This document shows positions 1-9,500 of a stretch of DNA of 64,000 nucleotides, piece after piece (position 1 is the first letter of the stretch; the number at the start of each line of letters is the position of its first letter). Location: positions 112,297,546 through 112,361,545 of the forward strand of contig CP136068.1 of assembly GCA_032622095.1 (NCBI GenBank), given 5' to 3'. The translations under genes were made by a program, and so were the position numbers. Below the pieces are notes generated by a model that did not search any database, was not told the origin of the DNA, and saw nothing but the letters and a program-made list of their open reading frames with translations. The DNA is from Siphonodentalium dalli. Lineage: Eukaryota > Mollusca > Scaphopoda > Gadilida > Siphonodentaliidae.

Positions 1-499
1 ATGCTGTTAAAATATTCAGCTCCGCCAAAAACCGCCATAAACAGAATGAATAGTAAAATATAGACAGACCTTGTTCTTATACCAATCAGAAATATGGCAT
101 AAACAGTATGTTATTGCCAAATGTTTTTCCTTTGTTTTGTAAACAAAAGCAAAAAACGTTACAGAAGGCTTTTGTTTAGATCCGGATATGGTAAACATAA
201 ATAGCGTTATTTGTTACTGTTTTCCTGATATGGAAATAATAAAGACCGTTTATACCATTTGTGTGTGATTAACCAATAGAATTGCGCTGTGTTATGTAAA
301 CAGAAGCAAAACTTCTGTAACACCAGCATGTTCTTGTTTACGTACACTATCGTACCTCTTGACGACAATATACTATTTACGCGCTGATTATGTTTGGCAT
401 ATATATGAATAAAACTATATATTTTTTAATATTCCTTTCGTTGGTGGCGATTTGAAAAAATATGAATATTTCTGCAACAAACGCCGCCCGTGCCTTTAA
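1..499. mobile_element. TTAA-flanked element E, copy cut by the window edge
   Basis: Closely matches 57927-58426 along its whole length by eye. The right end AACGCCGCCCG...CCTTTAA with TTAA at 496-499 is preserved; the left about 30 bp lie outside the window. The interior is non-coding. Confidence 0.75.
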
Positions 500-821
500 A
501 TTTGACGAGTACGACGGAGTATGCTCCTCATCGAGATGTTCTCGTACAATTCTCAGGAAAATGTATCAAATAAAATGTTACATTATATGCATTCTTTTCC
601 CAGAATTGTATTAGTTTTATGCTATAGTCAGGGGTGTCTTGAGTTGACAGATATCATACACGATGTGTGGTAAACGTAACCCAATCGACATCCGTTAATT
701 AATTGTGGTTACGTCGCGTAGTCGGAAATTCGTAACTTAATGTATAACTCCAGCAATAAACTCGTAACTTAATTTATGACTCCAGTAATAAATTGATTTA
801 TACTAAATAATGATAGCCTGT
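500..821. repeat. Dispersed repeat, partner at 20411-20700
   Basis: The segment from GAGATGTTCTCGTACAATT to TGATAGCCTG has a diverged second copy at 20411-20700 in the same orientation. The shared sequence resumes after the foldback element at about 1650 (TTTTCAGCAGA), which shows that this repeat was interrupted. No reading frame was recognised. Confidence 0.65.
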
Positions 822-1627
822 TCGTGAATTTTGAAAAAAATCTCAATTTCAAACTATCAATTTCAAGAAAAAATCATTATCCCTTATAACCAATGCGTCC
901 GATAGTACATTACCAACGTTTTACCCTCACGATATGAGAGATATGATCGAATTATGAAAAAGTGGTTTAAAAAAAACATCTTTTCATGCATGTAGGTCGA
1001 TAGACACATTGACAGGAAATATTTCCAAATACACATTGCATAATCTAGACTGTAACCCAACTAGGGTATGCGCTCAGTCTGCCATCTGAAATCATGACTG
1101 TCTGCGAGAAAATAAATTTAAAAAAAGGTTTGGCAGCCATTTGCAGAACTATTGTTTCTTAGGAAAAATCACCATAAAACTACATAATGTCTGAAAAGAT
1201 TAATCAGTAATGAGTATTTATATCTGTCAGATTATTGAAAACATGGTTATTATTTTAAGTTGTTGTGGTCCTTTACCCGATAAAATAAAATAGTCCTGCA
1301 AATGGCTGCCATAAACAAAAATATGTAATGAAAAATGTGTTTTATATTTTCTCGCAGACAGTCATGATCTCAGATGGTAGACTGGGCACATACCCTGGTT
1401 GTGTTCATAGTCAAATAATGCAGTGTGTTTTTTTAAAACATGTCTATCGACCTACATGAATTTTTTTTTTTAAACCATTATTTTTCATTATTCGAACATA
1501 TCTCTCATATTGTGAGGGTAAATACGTATTGTTATAATACTATAGTATACATCCGTTATAAAGGATGAGTTCTCCTTTCAAATTGATTGATTGAAATTGA
1601 GATTTATTTTCTGAAAATTCACGAATG
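822..1627. mobile_element. Foldback element with about 325-bp inverted arms
   Basis: Left arm 822-1147 and right arm 1296-1627 are imperfect reverse complements. Matching landmarks are TTCGTGAATTTT / AAAATTCACGAA, ATCATGACTGTCTGCGAGAA and its complement, and GGCAGCCATTTGCAG / CTGCAAATGGCTGCC. The spacer is about 150 bp with no protein. The uninterrupted copy of the host repeat at about 20689-20725 serves as an empty site. ATAGCCTG on the left and ATAGCCGG on the right may be remnants of a target duplication. Confidence 0.7.
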
Positions 1628-1689
1628 GGACGCTCCATAGCCGGAACGTTTTCAGCAGAAATCTTCGACTCAAATTAATTATTTGTTTA

Positions 1690-1795
1690 AAGGTGGATTA
1701 TCTCTTTGTAAACATGTATTATATAGTTTTACCGGGGTATAAAGGTGGATATCTCTTTGTAAACATGTATTATATAGTTTTACCGGGGTATAAAA
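1690..1795. repeat. Two-copy 52-bp tandem duplication
   Basis: The block from AAAGGTGGAT to ACCGGGGTAT occurs twice in a row with only a one-base difference in length, so the duplication is recent. Confidence 0.8.
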
Positions 1796-1796
1796 T

Positions 1797-2222
1797 ATTA
1801 GATATGAATCGAAGACTCCTGTCCGGAAATGCTTATATCGATTAATATTGATGTTATTTCGAATATTGTCTGGTCTAAAAATGTGCGATTGTTTAGCTAA
1901 CGAACAATAGTGGTTACTGTTGACAGCGACCAGAAATTTTATTGCGCAATTTTGTCACAAATAAACGTAAATTAGACTCGTTATCGCTTATAGCTATGGC
2001 ATAAAACAATACAATCAATCAATCTGGGACATTTGACGTTCGGTACGTAGCTATAGGAACAAACTAATGCTCTCTATCGCTATATGGTATCGCCCGATGG
2101 TCTTTACTAAAAATAGACCAATAAAGTGTCCCAATTAATCATAATAAAATATTCGAAATAAAATCAATATTAATTGATAGAAGCCTTTCCGGACAGGGGT
2201 CTTCAATTCATATTTATTATTT
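1797..2222. mobile_element. Inverted-repeat miniature element
   Basis: The left end (GAATCGAAGACTCCTGTCCG) and the right end (CGGACAGGGGTCTTCAATTC) are imperfect inverted repeats of about 70 bp (1797-1866 and 2147-2222). There is no coding sequence. Flanks are too AT-rich to fix a target duplication. Confidence 0.6.
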
Positions 2223-3033
2223 TATGCCCACGCAACTATTTCAAATTTAATATTTAAAGAGATAATATATATATAATATATATATAATAATATATTATCA
2301 ATACTATATCATTGTTACCATAAGGAATGTATTGATATTGGCGTCCAGTCTCCCCTTAGGTAGCAATACACGATTTCCAGCAATTTTGCCAACCTGGGAG
2401 GTGTACTGTACTTCAAATCAATGCTGAGCCATTATCTTTGGCATAGGTCCCATCAAGCATGTTTTAATTTCGACAGAAATTTTAGGTTTAATCATTTGTC
2501 TGTACTTTAGCTTCTTCGTACAATTTGTCATTGAGTTATGCCCCTTGGTTTGCACACACAAAACGCTCAAGTTTACCCATTTTTTGACTCAAATTTACCA
2601 TTTTCAACCCAAAAACAGACCATGATAAAGCGAATGTCAGTAAATAAGCTTCTTCCACCTGGTAGAGCTATGTTAGAGCTAAGAAATATTTGAAATAGAA
2701 AAAAAGTTATCGTATCAATTTTTAAAAAATGTCTTGCGAGCCCAGATGACAGAATTCAGGGGAGAGAAATCGGGCTATTTTCCTGTAACCAATAACACAG
2801 AGTTGGCCTTCACTGAATACGAAAACCCTGTTGCGTAGCCAAATTTTTCACTTTTTTGAGAACTTTCCCAGTTTTGTAAAAATAATTAAACCTTCAAACC
2901 AGTAATGACATGGTTAACACAGGCTACACTGGCTGTTATGCCCCCCAGATACTTATTTTTCTATTTTTCAGACCCCCCTACAACCCGTGAAATCGTGTAC
3001 TGCTACCTTAACATGCACGAGTCGCGCTATATT
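2223..3033. other. Non-coding stretch with an AT-rich tract
   Basis: About 2260-2300 is an (AT)n tract. The rest holds only short chance open frames and a weak GAGTTATGCCCCTT motif shared with dispersed repeats. I see no gene. Confidence 0.5.
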
Positions 3034-3036
3034 ATT

Positions 3037-3736
3037 GGCTGCGGACACACGTACCACAGTAGTGATGGCATAGTGGGTGTTACAATTTACAATTTATTAT
3101 GGTGGAGTTTGGTAAAATTGGTTGTCATAATTCTGTGTCATACCTAGCCATGTTGTCCGCTGAGTTTCCGCACAATGAGTCGACTGGACCTATTAACCCA
3201 TGGTGTTTCACCAAGGCTGATCTCTACTCATCACGTTTTGATACATTGTATTCTCTACGATATATACAATTGCACGATCGATCATCCAGAATTGTGTTTG
3301 ACCGTGGCAATCACTCATTCACTCACATATCATGCACGTAGTACATTTTATTGATATGATATAAATGCATGTTTATCTACTTATATTAATTCCATGCGTA
3401 TTAAGACAGTTCCCAAATTGCGTTTTTTTATTTTGAGACGTTTAGTTCTACGCATAATTCCGCTAACATTATCATATGGGCCGATGAAGCTGTGTCGGAA
3501 CTGTTGGAGGAAATGCAGCTGCGGGAAAGAATCTGGAATAAACAAAGCGAACTATACAAGGACCAAAAACAGGAAAAATGCTGATTATAACGAACTTTGG
3601 AATATTGCGAATATGCAGCGGACGACATGGCTAGCTTTGGCATATTAATTATGACGACCAATTGTCACCAAACTCCACCATAATACATTGGAACACCTAC
3701 TATGCCATCGCTATTGTGGTACGTGTGTCCGCAGCC
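3037..3736 (+). mobile_element. Harbinger-like non-autonomous element with Myb/SANT-like remnant
   Basis: About 700 bp with terminal inverted repeats of roughly 100 bp starting GGCTGCGGACACACGTACCA, flanked on both sides by ATT, a 3-bp duplication as in PIF/Harbinger. Inside on the plus strand, about 3450-3645, a broken frame reads WADEAVSELLEEMQLRERIW, then NKQSELYKDQKQEK; after a frameshift near 3580 it continues as ADYNELWNIANM. The spacing of Trp and acidic/basic residues resembles MADF or Myb/SANT-like DNA-binding domains, which Harbinger elements encode as their second protein. The superfamily is an inference; no transposase was seen. Partial copies are at 14503-14870, 17165-17485 and 35045-35540. 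Confidence 0.55.
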
Positions 3737-3787
3737 ATTGATCTGCGTGGATATTGCCTTCCTGCTGGTTGCAACCCCGAATAACTA

Positions 3788-4335
3788 TTAACCCTTTCTA
3801 TACTAGATGGATTCTCCCAGTCAGTTAGAAAGTATACATCGGAATGATCTAGTGTTCATCTGGAGGGATAATAAGGTGATAAAAGCAGACGACGGATAAA
3901 TACATGTGCAGATTGGTGCAGAAGGAACCCTATTTATTGACGGAAATGTTTAGATAATACGTTCAAACAAACAATCTCCTATTTTCGTTTGCTGAGCTTA
4001 TTATCTGAACATTTCCTATGGGATAACTACTCATCAATGATGATTCAGTATAGAAAGAGTTAAACTTATTATCTGAACATTTCCTATGGGATAACTACTC
4101 ATCAATGACGATTCAGTATAGATAGGGTTAAACTTATGATCTGATCCTTTCCAATGGGATAACTTCTCATCAATGATGCTTTAGTATAGAAAGGGTTAAA
4201 CTTATTATATGAACATTGCATATGGGATAACTATACACATCAATGATGATTTAGTATAGGAAGGGTTAAACTTATTATCTGAAGATTTCCTATGGGATAA
4301 CTACTCATCAATGATGCATTAGTATAGAAAGGTTA
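3788..4335. mobile_element. TTAA-flanked element with internal 68-bp tandem repeats
   Basis: The left end is TTAACCCTTTCTATACTA. The right end is TAGTATAGAAAGGTTA, slightly decayed. Within 3996-4335 there are five tandem copies of a 66-69 bp unit, each finishing with AGTATAGAAAGGGTTAA, so the terminal repeat itself has been amplified. No coding sequence. TTAA with CCCTTT ends is typical of piggyBac-type elements. Confidence 0.65.
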
Positions 4336-4634
4336 CGATATGTCATTTTCTGAGGAGCGCGGAAACGAGAATGTGCATGACGTCAGTGTTTTTGACATAT
4401 ATGTGCCTTTTCTCGTGCTCTATAGTACCATTAAGCCGTCGTTGTTAATTCGGGTTCTCCTGTGACGAACAATGTTTGTGTAATGTATGTACCAGGTCCC
4501 AATTAAAGTTATAATGCACCACCAGCGCATTTTAGTTCTTCCTATCTTGAGTGACGTCCCTTCTTCTTGATTTCTTTTGACACCCAAACTCCGAAAATAA
4601 TACACAGAACCTGGAAAGTAAAGACATAAAACAT
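4336..4634. other. No recognised feature
   Basis: Unique-looking AT-rich DNA between two miniature elements. Nothing was identified. Confidence 0.4.
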
Positions 4635-5096
4635 GTGACCCGCCATATCAAATCCAGTCGTAAGTCGGGATTTTTTTTTTATCCTGTGCCAATGCATTCT
4701 CTTATATATGCGAGTCGACCATAGGTCGCCTCGCATATATAAGAGAATGCATTGGCCTAACATTTTTTGTATCATTTTTTTTAAATAAATGTTTCTTACA
4801 ATTTTTAGGACAGAAAATAAAAAAAACATCCATTACCCTGCAGGGAGCCCCACACATATATAGAAGCATACAGAAGAGTGTCGTCTGCTCATGTTTGTCT
4901 GGGGCTCTGTATGGGTGAAATTATAAAATTGTTAAAGAATACAAGCAAAAATTATCAAAATTGTAAACATTGTTAGGCCAATGCATTCTCTTATATATGC
5001 GAGGCGACCTATGGTCGAGTCGCATATATAAGAGAATGCATTGGCACAGGGTAAAACAAATCACGACTTACGACTGGATTTGATATGGCGGGTCAC
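4635..5096. mobile_element. Family A miniature element carrying the double hairpin
   Basis: The outer inverted repeat of about 40 bp starts GTGACCCGCCATATCAAATC. Internal to it are two 67-bp hairpins (4689-4755 and 4978-5044) with an AT-rich linker containing GGGAGCCCCACACATATATA. Sister copies are at 36497-36936 and 39867-40231. No protein. Confidence 0.8.
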
Positions 5097-5859
5097 ACAT
5101 ACACTGCATGATCTTCTGGATTCCAGTCGAGCCGTGAAAAGCAGGTCAGCAGTGCGATATCAGGCGTATCCCATCTGTTATCAACTATTAACGAGAGGCC
5201 GATCACGATCGGCAGATGTTTAACCCATCCCTTGGTGATAGTAAATTGTTATGATCGGAATCATAATCTTTTAATGTTGAATTATAGAGTATACTGTTAT
5301 GATCTAAAGTGGTATAGACAAATGTACATAATAACCAGTAATAACACACATTATTGGAATGTATGAGTCAAAATAGAGGGGTTAATATAACATCTAAACT
5401 CTAGAGCCTGTCACAACTATCATAGTGTAAGCAGTTTTATTCATGTTGTTGCAAATTGACATGTGATATATCAAAATAATATAGTTATTTATTTAATGGA
5501 AAAAGGTTAAAAGACATGGAATGGATAAAAGGGGTTTTAAATCATCTATCTCTGCCTGTTTGATTCAATGTAGACCCATCATCCAATGACTCAGAGAGCT
5601 CCATTGGTCTAGTTAAATAAACTCACGTGGATAAGTTGTGGTTAAAAATATAGCTAAATCAATTTATCCAATAATTCACTAATCTGTGTGTGGCCAATTC
5701 TCTTATATAAAGATAACATATGAGGGTTATAAATAACTCTCAATTCAATAAACCATATTGTCTCTGATCTCTCTCACGGAGAAGCATGTATTAATCAATT
5801 GTAAGTTACTTGGGTTTATAATCTGGATAATTCTTAGTTGAAAAAGGGCCATATATCTG
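5097..5859. other. Non-coding, one short dispersed motif
   Basis: The 35-bp string around GAGGCCGATCACGATCGGCA at 5190-5225 recurs at 14862-14897 and contains an inverted repeat (GCCGATC/GATCGGC). Otherwise nothing was recognised. Confidence 0.45.
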
Positions 5860-6175
5860 GTATAACAAATTGGATCTAACCCATATTCGAAATCGATCTG
5901 TATGTTGGGCTGAGAAAGTCACATACCAAATTTAGTTCCAATCAGATAACAATGTTTGAGTTATGGCAGAATGCGTGAATTCTAAGTCGAAAAAGGGTCA
6001 TAACTCTGGTTCCGATGGGATAGAAAATGTTTGAGTTATCGCATTATGCGTAAAGTTTCTACGGACGGACAGACAGACAGACGGACAAACGACGAGTGGT
6101 CAATCCGGACGTCGACACTATGTGTATCATACTATGGTATGGGTAAACATAAAAAGCAATTGTTCTCCTTAAAAT
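5860..6175 (+). repeat. Dispersed repeat with (ACGG/ACAG)n tail
   Basis: Contains motifs like GGGCCATATATCTGG and GGTCATAACTCTGG, then ACGGACGGACAGACAGACAG, then ATCCGGACGTCG and ACTATGGTATGGGTAAACAT. The same order recurs at 16320-17170. Non-coding; I associate this repeat type with mollusc genomes (inference). Confidence 0.55.
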
Positions 6176-6416
6176 TACATACCTGCTACTTGGCGTATAT
6201 ATGTAAAGTTGGATATATGTAATGTTGGATATATGTAAAGTTGCAACGGAAGATAACTGATGACACAGACTAATCACTAGGATCCGAAAGGCCAATATTC
6301 ACACTAAGCACATCGATTCCCAAAGTTGCTTGGTAACCAAATCACCAACATACACATGTCTGGTGAATATTCCCTTTCAACCATACATGCATGTATACTT
6401 AGTTCCTAGTATTTAC

Positions 6417-6500
6417 CTCGACAGCTAGAACAGCTGAACACACCGTGATTATGATGATTCCATATCTCGCTACCAAGGATGAGAAACGATCATAGCAGCC
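6417..6500 (-). CDS. Tetraspanin exon 6 (GCYD and TM4 start)
   Basis: This exon has 28 codons. The acceptor is AATTTTAG/GGCTGC and the donor GAG/GTAAAT. It encodes GCYDRFSSLVARYG, the last large-loop cysteine and the pre-TM4 segment, then a hydrophobic run (IIIITVCSAVLAVE) that is the first half of TM4. Phase 0 on both sides, which requires a further exon for the end of TM4 and the C-terminal tail. No candidate was seen between 1 and 6416. Confidence 0.85.
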
Positions 6501-9500
6501 CTAAAATTAAGAGCAATGAATACATTACCAAAGCATATTACAAATGTAAGTACTCTTCCTGAATTTAAGAAGAATTTGAAATTAATTGACCCACCCACGA
6601 AATTTACCTCCCCAATTTTTTACTAATGGTCAAGAAAACTAAGCATCTTACGCTGCAGAATAAGCAACTATTTTAGTGAACTCAAATCAGATATGTACAA
6701 CAATTTTATCTCTGAAACCTCTAAATGCATATATGTATACGATGTCGAAAATGCCTTTTAGTGTGTCTTTGAGTGCTCCCTGTATGTAACTGAAAGATTA
6801 CGTACTTTTCGACAAGATTGCTACACACCAATTTATAATATCTATCATTTCCTCCTTACTCACAGGGATATCATCAGAATCGAATCGACGCAATGAAATT
6901 CTTTTCCATTCATTTCATTCATATATTTCATCAACGAAACGATTTAATTAGCCCCCCGAATCCCCCCCCCCCCCACACACCCCCCCCCCTGCTGTAGAAA
7001 TTAACGGCGATCCTCCCGTGCGTTACAAATGTTGACTATCTCAGATGAAAGTATATAAGGAGAAGGACAGACAGCAAACACAAACACACCACATATAACC
7101 CTGTATATATGTTATGTTCGTCATCTACATTGTATTTGTTGAAATGTTAATGAGAGAGGGGCGATTGTAAGTTGTCAAAACTTGTGCCCCGATCCCTCTT
7201 GTTATATTATATTACAATAAATATACGTTTAACCCTTTACCCAACAGAAGGGCCCTGTGCCAATGCATTCTCTTATATATGCGAGTCGACCATAGGTCGC
7301 CTCGCATATATAAGAGAATGCATTGGCTTAACACATTAAAAATTATAAAATTGTTAAAGAATGTAAGAAAAAATGGTAAAAAGTGTTAAAAAAAGAGTTT
7401 TTTTAGGCCAATGCATTCTCTTATATATGCGAGGCGACCTATGGTCGACTCGCATATATAAGAGAATGCATTGGCACAGGGCATAACTGTAACTATCACA
7501 ATGTGGTCAACGAGCCGGTTCCAATGATATCCATATGTGTATGGTTCTATTGAGACAGACCGAAGATATTTTAGGCTGTTGAAGCTTTATTTGGCCGGTT
7601 TTGGCCGGTTTGTTGGGTAAAGGGTTAAACAAAAACGAGCAATGTTTTGCAATCAGCATGCATGTGGTAAATTAAGCTATTTACATTAATATACATCGAA
7701 TTGTGCATTCTAGTTGTGTTATCATCCATTATTTTATATGTGTATACAGGAGATGGCTAATGATGAGCACAATGTGCTTACTGTCAAATCCTGCTATAAC
7801 CAACATTCCGCCAGTATGACAACAAGGATAATGAGTTTAGATCAATTTAATGACAACAATTAGATTATAGCAATAGATAAACGTTAAAATAAAACATTTC
7901 GTTGAACAAGATTTTACACAAGAGAAAAGTTGTTTTTTATCATCGGGGACTTTCGTGAACGATGCGGTTCCTTTCAGTCTACACTGTTTGTAACCATTCG
8001 TAACCAACACACACAGTGGCGTTCCAACATCATACCGTGAATTTTGCACAATACTTTGGTTAAATAAAATATGTTTAAACTAAGTTTTTCGATCCAGTCG
8101 CTGCCGATACAACCCAGTCAATATGAACGGCGGTTTCATTGTGGTCATGGGATTTTGAAGGCGAGAAAAATTCAGCAAAGTTCATGCGCCCCGACATGGT
8201 TAATGCAGAGTTTGCGCAAGTTGTATCCCGGTGACCACGATAAATCAGCCGTTTATAACTTATAATTATATACATAAATTCTGTACGAATTCAACTCCAG
8301 TGGAATCTGCAGGGTGGCTAATCTCTCTATTCACACAATCGTAATTACACATATTACTTTTTTCTTTTTGATTTGTGTATAGTTGGTCGCTTTGATGTGG
8401 TGTGCATGGAATATCCATAGCCGAAATAAAAAATTCACATAGCCAAATCCAAATGTGCTGAACACTCAAGCAGTCTACACTGTTAGAAAATACTGTCGGT
8501 TTGACAGTGTCGGACCGTCATAATCCGACGGTCCCATACCATTTCATAAGTTGTAATGTGAATTACCGTTGTTTTATGCCCCCTGAAAATGGTCAAAGTT
8601 AAAAATCCAAGTTCGTGCCGTCAAAATTAAACAATATATATATCGGCGACAAAATTATATACGGCAGTGACACCATGCAGTATGACTGAATCTGATTCTG
8701 CTGATATTTAATATTTATTATTAATTGCTTGTATTCAGTGCAATGATCCGGTATATTCATTCCGTCCTGTCTTGCATCCGTAATTAAATTACGTTATTTT
8801 CGTGAGTCGACTTTGTCACTCACGAATTTCATTTTCTTGCCGCGCTGAAAACGCAATTGTTTTTTTTGTGGGAAAATGTAAGCTTTACAGGTGTGGACTT
8901 ATGTTAGAACTATCTGACATGGGTTCCTATGTGAACGGGCACGTTCTAATTCTACCAAAACCGGCTTAATCATTGATATTTTCCACTAAATTGTGACTCG
9001 AGCTGCCTCTTCGCTTCCTCTTCGAGCTTGACTTGTCTTCATTCGTCTCAGACAAGAAAATATCCTAATGTTCAAAGATTTATACACAGTGAATGCATAT
9101 GTCTTCGTGTACAACTGGTCCAGAAATAATCTCCCCAAATCGTTTAAGAATATGTTCACGTATTCCCTTGGTGTTAACACTAGACAGGCGGATAAATTAA
9201 GAAGCAAAAAGGCTAGAACATGTTTTTCAGAAGTCCTCCCAAATCATTCATTTCCTAAAGTGTGGAACTCGATAAATTCCAAAATAAAAAAATGTAAATT
9301 TAGTTATACATTCAAAAAGTTATTGTCTATGGAACTAATAGGTAAATATACTCAAATGGTTATCTGTGCAAACAAAGTATGCTACATTTGCAGTCGGCAA
9401 AACTCCACTTGACTCAATGATCTACCAAGGTTAACTTTTTAACTCATAATATTATTCACTCCAGTTATTACCCTGAACATCCTAGATAGCCATGTGTCAC

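Noticed and set aside
6301-6416. Possible last tetraspanin exon (frame with LVIWLPSNFG)
   Set aside because: The only acceptor gives the wrong phase and the peptide lacks a TM4 end or a typical tail.
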